Position numbers and translations under genes: made by a program
Notes under the pieces: generated by a model
What the model was told of the DNA's origin: nothing
What the model saw: only the letters and a program-made list of their open reading frames with translations
The model's database searches: none
Origin: Lineus longissimus
Taxonomy: Eukaryota > Nemertea > Pilidiophora > Heteronemertea > Lineidae
Assembly (NCBI RefSeq): GCF_910592395.1
Contig: NC_088309.1
Coordinates: forward strand, 24,432,599-24,492,598
Direction of reading: 5' to 3'
DNA: 60,000 bases
Part shown: positions 1-14,400 of the stretch, piece by piece
How the letters are laid out: the number at the start of each line of letters is the position of its first letter
How positions within the stretch are numbered: position 1 is the stretch's first letter

Positions 1-1711
1 CGGTCCGTGATTTCAAATAGGAGTACTATCCTAATCCCAGGTTGTCCCTTTAAAACCACCTGACACTTTTGTAATGCAACACAATTGTTATTAATAATTA
101 GGCATTTCATGCATGCAGCTGTACAGAAATCTATTGCTGAAGAATTGAAATTAGGGTTAGAATTAGAATTGGAATTGCCGATATGTATGTGCTTGCTTAA
201 CCTGCATATTTTGCATGTGCAGATAGCTCTGTACGGGTTTTATTACAGAATACCTAGTGACAATATTTGATTTACGATCATGATATTCCATTCTCAACTT
301 ACAAAGTACTACATCTTGCCATATAAAGAGCGTAAGGGTGTTCTCTAATGAAACCCGACAAGTTTTGCCAAAAATGTTATTATGCCCTTTTGCTAAGGCG
401 TCGCTTTACCATTGACTCTGACATTCACGGTGGGTATAGTGAAATGGTTCGGACGAAATACATTTTTTAATCTTTGCCTGGTCTTATACAAGTACCTATA
501 AAATGCCAAGTTATCTTGATGATTATATCACATGATATGACTGTCAAAATGATCACACCTGTTATTAAATACCCCTTGAGTTGGTTTGCTATTAAGAGAT
601 TAGAATCTGTCAACCGCCTTGAAGAAGGTCACCATTTGGTCAATATCAGGCTGAGCTCATCCTGTAAAGAATCATAACGCTACGTAATATCATTATTTAT
701 AATCTAAAAAATGCCTGTATAGTCCGATAGACTACTAGATTCATGTAACCTTGCCTTAATTCGATATCAATTAACTGAAGTGTCTGACATGTCCACCTGA
801 GTTGGAATGTTTTAAAGTGGTTACGGTTGTCGTCTGGGGTCTACTGGCCGTAATGTTACCATAATTGACAATAGAACTAAAATCAGCCGTGAAATTTAGA
901 TGACACAAATAAGCACGTATTGTATGTACCGGTGACAAATGTTAATCAAATGCGTGGTCCATGTAATTAATGGTTAGTATCTTATCCTACAACGACCCCG
1001 TGGCACATCAGGTGTTTTAAAGAAAGAAACATCATCCCTCGCTATATAGCTTAAAATGCAACTTTTTCTCCAATTTCTTCTTGGGAGATCTCATACAAGT
1101 CATGATAAATTGGTGAAGTCCGTTTTGCGTGGTGTCCATAAAAAATTACATGACGCGTGGTCGTTTTTCTCTGAGGGAAGTTTTAACACGGAACCCCAGA
1201 TCTAACTTAAAAGAGGAGTGGGCTCTTAGCTTTTGCATTGGCAATCGATGTCAAAGCATGATCGTGCGCACATTTAACGCTTTGACCTTTGGGCAATGGT
1301 TGGATTGACCAAAACGCAGCCTTGCTTCTGACACCGCATGGCAGATCTTGATGACTCACTGGAAATTAGCTTGCCTCGCGACCAGCCTATTGAAGATGGG
1401 ACGGCAATGCATGTGCAATGTATGGTTCAATGGACGCTGGCATACCTTGCCTCACGGACTGCTTGCCTTGACATGCAAAGAAGCTTTGCCTGGAAATTGC
1501 TTATCCACTGCTTTTCACCTCAGCGAATGCTCATTGCTTCAACACACGTAGATGGCGTGATTTCACCATATACCACAAGGATCAGTATGCTTTTTATGAC
1601 GCAGAGATTAGACAGCTTCATCGGATTGTCGTGCGAAATGGCTGAAAGAGTGCTTGCTTATGAAGTCACAGCTGTGGCAGAAGAGAAGAGACTAAGATGT
1701 TATACTTTCAG
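1..1711 (+). other. Non-coding, presumed fibrillin upstream intron
   Basis: No EGF, FUN-domain or signal-peptide exon could be recognised here. The exon at 1712 opens with an acceptor (ttatactttcag) and a split codon, so at least one coding exon must lie upstream, probably outside the window. A 126-codon open frame ending at 1718 overlaps the acceptor in the wrong frame and has no recognisable domain. I read the stretch as intron. Confidence 0.6.
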
Positions 1712-2482
1712 CTTCTGAAGAGAAAAACTGCGATAACCTTTGCCATAATGGGGGAACTTGTCGACTCGGCAGACCGGGGTCTACGTTATGCGAATGTAAG
1801 GAGGGCTACACCGGTGCCCAGTGTGAAGAGGGTAGGTCAGAGATGTAGAAAGGTCACATTGGAAGTAGGAATTAACATCGCTTATGAGATCTGCTGTAAA
1901 ATATATGTAGGCTAACAGCAAGAGGAAGTATCGGCTATAATAAGTGCGAACTAATAATTCAAATAAATAATGTATAATATTCATTTTATTTTGATTATAT
2001 TTTTGTATCATTTATATATGAATGCTCTTCATGCAGTCAAAATTATCATCACGTCAACATGCAGCGCTGCATATAAGGATTAGCTCGTGGGTATTCTTTC
2101 ATGCCTATCTGTTACCAACTACTGGAATTCATAATCATGGTCAGCATCATGACCACCATCTGACTCATCAAACTTTTTATCATGACTATTCCCTTCCAGG
2201 TACAAAAGGAAATAATGAAATAACGAACAAATTGTACATATTCATGTAGTTCATGGAACATGCATAATCGTTATATACATGTACATGTATATATCTGTTT
2301 TTTGCAGTCGTCAACTTATGTATCAATTTGCAATAATCATGAGTAAATTCCTAATCCGTTCTTCTTTTTCTTCTTTCAATTCATAGCTGTTTGCGGCAGT
2401 GGGTGCTTGAATGGTGGTCGATGTATTGGACCGGACAGATGCGCCTGTACCTATGGATTTACTGGAAAGAGATGCGAAGTTG
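1712..2482 (+). CDS. FBN: Fibrillin exons: two N-terminal EGF domains (EGF2, EGF3)
   Basis: Exons 1712-1831 and 2387-2482. The first encodes an EGF with CHNGGTC and [13 protein letters not shown], and the second an EGF with CLNGGRC and [13 protein letters not shown]. Neither has the D-x-D/N-E calcium motif. The second is very close to vertebrate fibrillin EGF3, which precedes hybrid 1 in the same way. In vertebrates this region contributes to N-terminal self-assembly and heparin binding. Both exons are phase 1-1. Confidence 0.93.
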
Positions 2483-5400
2483 GTAGGTACTAGAGCGCAT
2501 CACTAACTGATTTCCTTAGTTTCTTTCTTTACGTCGATTCTTAACATCAGCACAGAGTTTCACGTCCCCGGTATTGTTATTATTTTGCAGGTGCACACTT
2601 AACAGAAATGGAGATTTTGGCACTTTGCTTTACCATCGACACGGACTCGTGACTCAAATAAATAATGTAAAAATGTTCTGCGCCGCCAAGCCAACCTAAA
2701 TAAAATGTGCCACCACCGAAATCGTTCTTTGCAGCTAAAACAATTCTGAGCAAACAACACCAATCAAGCACGAAATATATATACCAGTTTATCATGCTAC
2801 GTGGCGATAGTACATATTGACACAGTGTGATAGTTGGGGGATTCTTGGATATCCATCTATCTGGGTTACACTGGATTATGCTGAACTCTTGAAATGTAAC
2901 AGTGATAAGACAAGAATAGCCAATTAGTCATCTAGCACTTTTCTGATAATGGAAAGAAGTATTTGATGTATAGTACCCCCAGGTATATGGCACGGCTTAA
3001 CCGTACAATACATTTGGTACGCCTGGTGTCGAGGTGGTGGTGGTGGTGGTGGTGGTGGTGGTGGTGGTGGTGATGTGCTTTTTTTTTGGGGGGGGGGGGG
3101 CGTCGAGACGTTGTCTCTTGTACAGGAAATTCCCTGTATGCATTTGAATCTCTGGTGGGGGCGGGTGAGTCTTGTTATCAACTTCTTACCCTCCGACCTC
3201 CCCACTCCTCACCTGTAAATATCCTATTTCGGTAACGGGTTTATCTTCATGACATTCTTTGGCTACACATTAATTTCTCACTCGAACACCCTGTTTGCAG
3301 ACTTCCGAACCGGACCGTGCTACACTCAAGTGGAGGGTGATACCTGTAAAGGACAACTGATTGGAGTGACGTGCACCAGGGGACTTTGTTGTGCTACCAT
3401 CGGTCAGGCCTGGGGTCAGCCGTGCCAGCAGTGCCCGAGAGCTCCCGAACCTTGCAGACGAGGGTTCATATTCCATGATAGCAACAAGCAGTGCGTTGGT
3501 AGGTTAAGCTATAACATTTTGGCCTCATTGCTGTTCCCTCCTTATCTTTATCCATCTATTTGCAATCTTGGCCAGGACGTACAGGTGTATTTGCCTTCTA
3601 AAGTATGCCCTATTACTAAATCTGACTAATCAAAAACAAAACACTTGCTGTGTTCTTCGACTATGTGTAAATCCAAAAAAGCATGCGGTTTCTCTTGAAA
3701 AAACGGGCAGTTAATCGTTTCAGACATCAACGAATGTATCGCCATTCCTGGCCTCTGTGTTGGAGGAAGGTGCACCAACACCCTCGGGTCGTATCGATGT
3801 GAGTGTCTGCCTGGACAGAGGAAGAACCCGACGACTGGAGCATGCGATGGTAAGGAACTGCCCGGTAAGATTCCGTTTCCTACTCCATGCTCTCATCCAC
3901 ACTCTCCAAAAGCTTCTCATGGTCATATTGGGAGTAAAAGTATCAAAAGTAATATTAACTATCATTGAAACCAATTTTAAACGTGTAAATTCATTCATTC
4001 TGTGCGTACAGTACCGTCATGCTTATACATTTGCAAAGAGTGTTCTAGCTGGACTGACTTTTTTGTATAGCGACCACCGACTTCAGGTTTAAGAATGCTC
4101 CAACACTTGATTGCACCCAACATTATTACGGGTAGAATGTCTGTTTTTCCGGCGATCCATGCGGTCCGTTAAATGCGTAATACAAAGGATCGACAAAGAT
4201 ATATTTGATCATCAGTTTTAAGACTGGCAATAGGTAATTTCAGACCACAATAAACTACTTAGCAAGTGTTTGATATTTATTGATAGTCTTAAAGGAACAC
4301 ATCCTGCAAGTACATGCAAGTATGATTTGCAAGCCGAAACTTAGTGTTAGGTAATGGGCTCTTGGCATTGATTACTTGGATGTCATAATATATCGAATAT
4401 CTTTCACACCAATTCGAGCACTTTAATCGTCCGTCTATTACAAAGGATATTAACGCAATGGGGGCACACTCAAAAGTTGAGATAGATCTCTAGGAATTTT
4501 AATTATCAAATCTACTCTAATTGGTATAATTGACCTACAAAAATAGACAGATCTCGGGTACAACAATTATGCTGGTTGAATAGGAAATTATTTTTTGTTG
4601 TCCTGGGTAATTTGCGCCAAGTTCTCAGAGTCCTTAGTCAGCTTCTCGTCACCTGCTTGGTCACCAATTTAACAAAATTATGAAATGGTGAAATGTATGG
4701 GAGAAGACCAATAACACTTTTTTATGTCACCCTTCGTTTTGTGGAAAACAACTTACGTAACATCCCTTTGAATACTTATAAGTATATTTTCGTAAAAAAC
4801 GTCGCATAAGGTCTGGACTCCGCATCCTGCTTTCGGAAAAACTTTCTTACCAGATGGACACGCTAAATGAGGGTACTTTTCGGCTGTTTTTCTTGTGAAA
4901 CACACATTTTTCCATGCACTATCAAGGTCAGGCTGCACGAGTTGAGCGCCGGTGAAGTTCTCTGAGTCTGTATAGGTCTAATTCTTAGAAAATGTCAGAA
5001 TGAATCTCTTAAAAGCTGCTGGGGTTCCGGTTGTGCACCTCCAGCACACTTGTTCCTAGAACGCCCATGGTTCTATGCACACATTTACAACATATGTCAC
5101 GTATTCTACAATTCCAGCAAAAAATGAAAATCAAATTATCTGTTGAAGCTAAAATTTCATTTTCCTGAGTTCTACCAAAACATCTCAATGGTGTACCAAA
5201 TGAAAGGTCACCAGAACCCCGGAGATAAACGGCCTAATTTTCTACCAACGTGCTGTCATATCGATGAACTCTATAGTGCTCCCATTTAAACCCAATTACT
5301 TGGTTCGTGGCCCGCGCTTGCTATAGTATATTAAAATTAGATTTAAAGGTACCCTATTATACTTTATGTATTTGTTTAGAAATTTAATTTTTTGTATCAA

Positions 5401-8400
5401 TATCACGCCTGTACAGTATGTCCACACTATTTTTCTTAACCTACATCAGAGTCTTTCAAATAAATATAAATTTGATTCAAATAGATATAATTTATTTGAA
5501 AGAATTTTCAAAGTCAAAAAAGTTTTTGGACTGATGATGTTGCTTCATTTTGAGCAGAAAAAAAAACTAGTGAAAAAAATAATTTGTACTTGTACAAAAT
5601 GTGACCACAGAAATGGTTCGTCGCACCGTCCGATATTTGTATCATCAAGGAGGCTCTAGTCAAAAACTTTAAAACACCCTTGGTATTTTTAGGAGGCGAG
5701 ACGTGCGCTGATGCTGGCGCTGATGCTTGCAAGAACGGCCGATGTCTGAATGATGACAAAGGCTACTACTGTGTCTGTAACGCGGGATTCCTCGCCAGTG
5801 ATGACAAAAAGAAGTGTATCAGTAAGTAAACACAGAAAACATCTCACAATTCAAGGCTTTCGACGTAATCCAATCTGCAAAAGTGTCATATTCCGCATCC
5901 CCGGTGCTCTTATTAGAAACAGGCAAATCGGGAAGATGGGTCATTTGGAGTTAGTTTCAGTAAATTTTGCCTTCTGAAAGGATCACCCAGCCCATTAGTT
6001 TAAATATTGATGAATTGTTTCATGACTCAAAGATGATGCTCCTTACTCAAAATACGTTATTTTTGCCCCAGACTCGTTTTAAAAAAGGCGACTGGCCCAG
6101 GATTTGCGATTTGTCAACTAACCATGCGTACTTTTTTCAGACAACAGGAAGGCGACATGTTTTCGCACGACCGGTTGCCGTGACCCTATTGGTATCCCAC
6201 TCACCCAAGTTGACTGCTGCTGTACCTACAGTATGTCTGGGTGGGGAGAAAGTAGGATATGTGAATCCTGCCCAACTAAAAACACGCGTAAGTAACACTA
6301 AAGACCGTGCAAAGGATAAGATTGGGCGATAGTCCTGCATCCTGCGATTGAGACTATCGATCCCTATTCGATCATGGCGAATGCACCCTCTGAGATACTG
6401 GTGGCCGTCAGCCGAGAGTAATGCATGACGGATTGGAGAGTGGGCCATGGCCAGCAGCAGACGGCATGGCCGATGTTGCGCTGCTACGAATCGCAGGACC
6501 CAGATATTTTTGCCGTGGTGGATACAATGTTGCTAACTCTCTGACTTCCCTGACTTTAGAGCCTTACTCTCGGCATTTATGACTGTGAAGGGAGGTGCAT
6601 ACGACTAAGCCATTTGATGATTTGGTGATATAGTGGTCACAACCCTTCCTAAAACGTTCTCTCCGTATCTTTCAGCTGCTTACTACCGAGTGTGCCCAGG
6701 GAGTGATCCGTTGACCGGAGGGGAGAACTTTACCCGGCCTGACAATGGAGGTAAACCTGACGAAGGTGGAAGTGGTGGCGATAACGCCACTACTGAGACG
6801 CCGACTGAGAAGCCTACAGAGAAGCCAGACAGAGGGGACGGTTAGCTTTCTAGTTGCTTTTGCGCCGACTGACTATAATTTGGTACACATTGCTCCGAGT
6901 TCTTTTTGAGTAGTGCTGGAGTGTCTTTGGGGACGAACTTGCTATACCACTCGATCACAGTCATACTTTCTGTAACGGCTTATTAAGTGTAAACTCAGGT
7001 GAGATACATGTAAGCCTAAAAGGAGTTTTCGCCGGAGACTGACTGGTCCATCTATGACTGTGTCGCAGGCTTGGTCAGGTCAGTATTGCACTCGTAACAC
7101 CTGTGTTTGGCCAAAATAAAGACAATGTGCATGTCAAGTTTCGGTCAAACACGAAGTCCTTCAAGTTGAGAAGCGATAACTGAAGGTCTCTCTCGGTCGC
7201 CAAGAAGGAATGAGACAAACATTTGTTGTTTCCGAATGATAGCAAGTTCGCAGTTGTGTACCAGATTACGCAGTCACATCTTTGCTTAACGAATGGCTTT
7301 TATGCTCATGCGGCATGTCATACCGTCCGTCTGCCTGGCAGTAGGCAAAAGAACAGACAGAAACATTGGGCGTTATGAATAAAGCCTAGCAAATGCTTTT
7401 ATCTAAGCTTTTACGTACACAAGACCTTTCTGTAGAAAATTGGAGTAAAAACATTTGCTAGTCTTTATTCATATCACCCCTTAGCGGGGATTTCACCATG
7501 ATGTTGCGATGGGGTTGCGATTGGATGTGCACGATCATAGTTCGAATGGTCACCACCGGAGCTCACCACATCTGGACCGGAGGGCAAAACACCTGAGCCC
7601 AATATGCTCCTTTTATACATGGCATGTCCCTCGCATACTCAATTCTAGGATACTTATAACTATTACGCCGGCATCAATTTTTAGTGAACATTTGCATTTC
7701 TAAAGGTTTTTATTTTGATAGATGACACTGGTCACTGCTCTCTTTACCCCAACCTCTGCCCCAATGGGAGATGCAAGAGTACCCCGGGATCATACAGATG
7801 TATTTGTGATAAGGGCTTCAGGCTGAACAGACAGGGACAGTGTGTTGGTAAGTGGTCGAACATACCAACGAGTTGAAGGGAGGGCATAAAATCATGTTTG
7901 TCATTAAAAAATGGCTTCCAGCACGACACAGGATCTTTGAAATCAAATGCAACACTTCACTTGAATGGAATGGCGGCAACCGTAGGCCTAACAGACAATT
8001 CGTCACATGCCATGTCCAAAAACTGGCGTCAACACGAACTTTTTGGTTATATTGCTCGAAATCAGATTATTGACAAATCGCCCAGTATCCATGGGCACGA
8101 TCTACATAGGAAATATTCCGTCCTTATTGGCGTATATCCGGATGAGCATCTTCTTTCTCATTGAATGAGAAACATCCATCTCGTCCAAATATTCAATATT
8201 TTATCATTATTGCTCCTAGATATCGATGAATGTCGAGAATACGGCTACTGTCGTGAGAACGGTCGTTGCTACAATAATCCTGGAAGTTACAGTTGTGACT
8301 GTAACTCTGGTTTCGCCCTCTCAACCGACAAGCGCTACTGTACAGGTAAGTGAAACCCCTGACAAAACGTTTTCATGCTCAACACCACACTGAATTTTGC

Positions 8401-11400
8401 TTTGATTTAGCTTCTTTGGTACGGCCGGTATATATCGCTTAAAATGTACATTCAATGTTACCAAAAACGAATCTGTTTGCTCACATGCATTTTGCACTTT
8501 GCAGTTCCTCAACAATATTTATTGTGAATAAGCGTCAATGTCGCCTCTTTAAAAACACCGTGCGCGTCCGACGTATATCTACGTCACTTTTCCAGCCCAA
8601 AATTCTCCCTCCTCCTGCCGCGTATCAGTTCTCTGGAGGCTTCAACATTGAAACAACACAACCGCCATCTTCAGGGTAATGAAGGAACTGACTCACACAT
8701 CTCTCACTGCGCAAGGAGTATGTTTCAACCCAAGAATACCCGGCCTGCGCTATTCCCAGTTAGAGGGAACATTGTGTTCTAAAGGGACGACATTGACATT
8801 GAATCTCAAATTTAAAACACCTTATGCCTTCTTAAAAGACGTATTGCTTTTCCCGCTTTTCTATAATACACTTCGTCATTGTAAAGACTTTGTTTTGAGC
8901 CACGCCTCAGTCTAAAACTAATTTCATTGCACTCTCACCTTTAAATACTTTGCCATAATTTCATAAGATAAAAAGAGTTGCCTCGCTATCAGCATTAATT
9001 TCTCAGTCGCATATTGTACTCCTCCAAACGCTTCTTTTAACTTCTTGCTTATGCATTTTATATGATTGGTGATTTTGCCACCAGACCATCTCTCAAGCAA
9101 TATTGAGCACATGTCAATGAATGCCTTGCCCAGCATGCTTTATTTCAGCACCATGGCAGGCACTATCCTCACAAAGCTTTTTCTATGTTGCTATATCGCC
9201 TAACTTGCTTCTCGTTCGGCAGATAAAAATGAATGCCAGGAATCTGACAAGTGTCCTAATGGTAACTGCATCAACTTGGATGGCTCCTATAAATGTAGGT
9301 GCAATCCTGGATTCCGGTCATCTGTTGACATGGAGGTCTGCCTTGGTAAGTGATGAGTCTGGGCTGGCATGGGAAGCCTACCCATCCTGATATTCAGGTA
9401 TTTGTACTCCTACCTCATAATATCGAGAGGCGGAGTATATTGAAAACTACTCCAGTGGTGCCAGGATGGAGCCTACCAGGATCGACAGTCTAGGCCTAGC
9501 CTTTTGGTTGAGTTGAATGGCATCTCCTCACTTGGCCTGATTGGGTCCATGTTGTTCTGTACGGTCTCGTTACCTCACCCTCGCTCTCAAACTAAAGTGG
9601 CAATCTTGTCTTCGGCAATCAAGAGAGTGTTGCGGTTCAACCCGTAATCAACTAATCTGTGAAAACTGCAACCACGTTTTTCAAAATTGCTATTTTGTAT
9701 ATTGAGACAAATTCTCTGTAAAACCTGATAAATTAAGAAAAAATAATGATTTTAACTGGTTTATTCTGAATTAAAAGGCATGTAGATTCAAAATACAGCA
9801 ACGACCTAAAGAGGTGAGGCTGAAACAAGAGCCCAACACGTGTTTCATTTTGGGCATGCTGATTTCGTTTAGTTATGTATTTCGCCGCCGTACCTGTTGG
9901 CGCTGCTACTAAGTCTGTGAGACTGTCTTATAGGGTAAGGAATAGAGATCGTTAATTAATTGCAAGGTGTTTAGGGTCAAAAATCGGTTGGTCTTGGAGG
10001 AAAAAGCATGGAGATTGAGGGCATGCATCTAATATAATATACTTCATTTGATTACTCCAGACATTGACGAGTGCAGTGAAATCAGTGGTGTTTGTCGCAA
10101 CGGTATCTGCCTGAATGCCCTTGGAACATACACGTGTCGCTGCAATGCTGGTTACGAGCTCTCTCCGGACAGAACATTCTGTGTTGGTATGTATCGAAGG
10201 CATGAGAGTCTTCAGGCTAGCCAGAATTCAGGCTTTTTAGTCATAATCACCCAATGCCGAATTAAGGACCTGTAACTTCCGGCTTAAAGGGACAATATAG
10301 GCAGCAGCTAGGCAGGCAAGATAAAGTTACACGGAGTCGCCAATAGGGGTCTCTCACATCTCCTAGTACGTCGAAATGATTCACGCTTGTACGAGGAATA
10401 TATTTTGTGCTGAATCTGACAGGACCTAGGGCCCTTACTGTGTATATTATTTTCTATCATATGAACGGAAATAAAAGTAGTGTTTGTCTCATTTTGTTAA
10501 GCTTTGCTTTTTGATTTGTTAAGATGCATAAGACTGGAGTGCTCAAAATTTTGTTGCAGATAAAAATGAGTGCACTGAAACCGGGATGTGTGAAAATGGT
10601 CGTTGTATCAATGAAGATGGGGCTTATAAATGTCTCTGCAACGTTGGATTCAAGTCAACTCCAGATGAAAAATCCTGTGTTGGTAAGATCAGTGAAAACC
10701 CTTCAAAGGTTAAGGAATATAAATCCTCAGTCACGCACTCAGGTAGAATAAGGCAACTTTGTTGCTGTTAGAACATGGCAATTTCTTGCCAGGAAAAGGG
10801 CACAGTTGCACAGTTTGAGAAAGAGTTCTCTTCACTTTTGAATCGATGAAGAAAACTTAAGGAAACTCTGCAATCTGTTAGCATGAAATTCTGAGAAGTG
10901 CGGGCCATGTGTCCCTCTCAAGTCAATTCTATTAACATAGGAAGAGGTTACTGATAAACAAGTGATACTAGGACTGGAGATAGATGGCTAAATTTTTCTT
11001 TTTTCCTACAGATGTTGACGAGTGTGTCACCAATGATAACAAACTCTGTCCAAATGGTAACTGCATTAACACACCTGGGAGTTTCAGATGTGAATGTTTT
11101 GCTGGATTTACTCTTTCTGCAAGTGGACGCTCTTGTAAAGGTATGACATATATTTGATGAAGCATGTTGCGACTCTAGTATTTCACTCATTCACAACCTC
11201 AATTTGATTTCTCCATTAGATGTCCCAAAACTGATATCTGTTTTAACTGTTGGTCTGTTTGTTTTAAAGGTGTACCCTGTAACTACAGCCCTGCCAACTG
11301 GCACCTGGCAATGCTTATAGTCACCCTTTATGAGAAAAGCTTGGACTATAAAGTTTCTTTGATACATCTTTTCAGACACCAGGAAAGGATATTGCTTCAT

Positions 11401-14400
11401 GGACATTGACAATGCAGGACAATGCAAGAATCCATCCAGGCTGCTCATCACACGTTCCACATGCTGCTGCTCTTTGGAGATGAGCTCTGCCAAGGGGCTA
11501 GGCTGGGGTGATCCACAGTGCAAGCTCTGCCCAAGCCAAGGTTCTGATGATTATGATAAGTTGTGTACCTATGGTGATGGCATGGATGGAAACGGTGATG
11601 GTAAGTGTAAAGTGCTAGCTGTCGAAGTTCTAATGAACGTGAGCAGTTGTATACCCATGGCATTGACATGGTCAGAAATATTTTTTGATCCCTGGCAGAT
11701 GAAGTTCTTCCATTCTTGTTTTTGAGTAGATGTAATCTGAAACTTTTGCTGAAAGCCATTGTTTTATCTTTCAGATATCAATGAGTGTTTGATCTACCCC
11801 ACTATCTGCAAGAATGGTGTCTGTGAGAACCTGCAGGGCTCCTATCGATGCAAATGCGATGAAGGTTATACTTATGAACCTGCAACTAAGCGATGTGTTG
11901 GTAAGTTAGAAACACAGGCATATAAGTGTGATTTTGCAATGTCTCGACAACCTCCCTTGAAGAAGTTGTTAGATGACTTTCTTGCAAATACAATTAAATA
12001 TATCACATTTTCACTTGTTTTGTACTTTTGGTTGAAAATATGTAATAGAGACCATTTTGGTGATGGCAATCACCTGTGCAAGAGGGTTTAGTTTCCATAT
12101 GCACTTCTTTAAATGACGAGGAAAATGATGATAAACAATTTCTATTTTATCCTAGATGTGGATGAATGCCTCTTGAACAGGAATCTCTGCCAGTTTGGAA
12201 CCTGCCGCAATGTCCCTGGATCATTCAAGTGTGCCTGTCCGACTGGATTCACTTTTAATGATGAAACTAAATCTTGCGAAGGTAAAACCACTTGATTATG
12301 ACCTTAGCTGATTTTGATTGCCTGGTCCTTTAATGACACTTAAAGGAGGTGTGTCTCAAGTTTATGCCACTAGGCTCGAACAGTTAAGTTTACAAACTTT
12401 CTATAGAAGACAGCTCAGATGAATCTGTTTGTGTATGCTTTTGGTTGTAGATCTGCAGTTCCCTCTACTCAAGAACACTTAACTACACTCGTGCCAGCCC
12501 AGGATTTCAATTATAAAGATAACATGGCAAACTGGGGAGGGGGGGGGGATGTATCTGTTAAATATCATGTCACGTCATCCCCAAACGTGATGTGATGTCA
12601 AAATCCCCCAACACCGAGGAATGCACTGCTTTTCGTGTTTAAGTTATCAGATGTTTACTGCAGCATTTCTTAACCTTTGTCTTGTATCTTGCTGTAGATG
12701 TTGATGAGTGTGCAGAAAACGATCGTCTTTGCCAGGGAGGCAACTGCTTGAATAATGAGGGAAGTTATCGCTGCGATTGTTCTGTTCCTGGGACGACGTT
12801 TGACCCTGTTAGGAAAATATGCGTTGGTAAGCAAACTTTTGATAATCAGCTGGCAGTGTTGTCAATGTATAAAGATGATTTGGGCCCATCTATAATCATC
12901 AACAATTTCAAAGGCGTGCAGATCGTACAGGGTGTGCCAACAGTATGGCGCAGTGGTAAAAGCTATTTCCTGTCAAAGCTTCATCTTCCACTACTAAAGT
13001 CGCACAAATAAAAAATGTGAAAATATAGCCATTTACAGTAATGGTATCCTATTCATCAAGAACGTGTATCAGGCAAATGATTTTTTCATCACTGTCGTTA
13101 TTTTTTTCCATTACCAGATTCACGGAAGGCTGCTTGTTGGGGCAAGTTTAGTGGACGTTGTGAAGAAAAGGTGGGCGACCGCATGACCAAGGAGGACTGT
13201 TGTGCTACATTGGGAAAAGCATGGGGAAGTCCTTGTGAGGAATGCCCTGCAGGTAATGCTTTTCTTTATGAAGATGCGATCCTGGTGACCTGGTGGCTAT
13301 AAGGCACCAATGGGAGGTGAAGGTTTCGAGAATCATTGGGTGTTCATTCCGATGTGACCGTGCAGTTGGTTTGATGCCAGCTGATTGAATTTAAGGTAGA
13401 TGTACTAACGGTCTCCTTGTCTGTAGCCCCTTTTACAACAAACAAACTTGATGCCAGCTGATTGAATTTAAGGTAGATGTACCCAGTACTAACGGTCTCC
13501 TTGTCTGTAGCCCCTTTTACAACAAACAAACTTAATGAAGAGTTTTAAGACAGACTTCTGCATTTGAAGGGTAACAATTACAATGTATAAATGGTCCATA
13601 GATTCATGTGTGTATTGCAATCCAAGTAACTCACCACTGCATGTATCTTTTCAAATGAGACTGATTTCATCACTTGTCTGTTTATTCATCTGTCGTGTTC
13701 ATTTTCAGCAAGCGATTGTCCTAAAGGATTCAAGCATGATGGTTCCAGTTGTGTTGGTATGTTGATCACAGGTTTTCCTGTTACTCTTGGCTTATGTCTT
13801 GTAAACTGTTTTCCGAAAAAACATATCGCTTGACTAAATCTGACCTACCTTGCTACAGTCTCTAGCCCCCCTTTAAAATACGACTCTTTCTTTTTAGACA
13901 TCAATGAGTGTGTGATGATGGAGGGCATGTGTGAAGGTGGTCGATGTGTTAACACCCAGGGATCTTTCAGATGTGATTGTCCGACCGGTTTCAGAGTCGG
14001 CGCTGATGGCAAGACATGTGTTGGTAAGTCAGAAACAAAAGAATTTAGACGATTTTCAACTGAGCCGCCATTCTGTCGTCTTCAAGTGATTTGCCGATGG
14101 CCACTAAAGCTCTGTAATTTGGAGTAGGCAAGGCATATTATGCATGGCACTATCAACTGGCTATTTTTCATTGATGCTCATGAAGATTTATTGTTTCATT
14201 GAGGAATATTCAATATAATTTCAGATTTCCGAGTTAGTAACTGTTACAGCAATTACGTGCGTGGACAGTGTGCAAATGATTTTGGTGGCCGCTACATGAA
14301 GCAGGTGTGCTGCTGCTCTGTTGGACAGGCATGGGGAGAGCCATGTGAACCATGCCCATCTACTGGATCTGGTGAGTGTTGGCAGTTGTGTTGTTTCCTT

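Noticed and set aside
1338-1718. 126-codon open frame that runs into the first fibrillin exon
   Set aside because: It reads the acceptor region in a different frame from the EGF domain, has no signal peptide or domain, and ends six bases into the exon.
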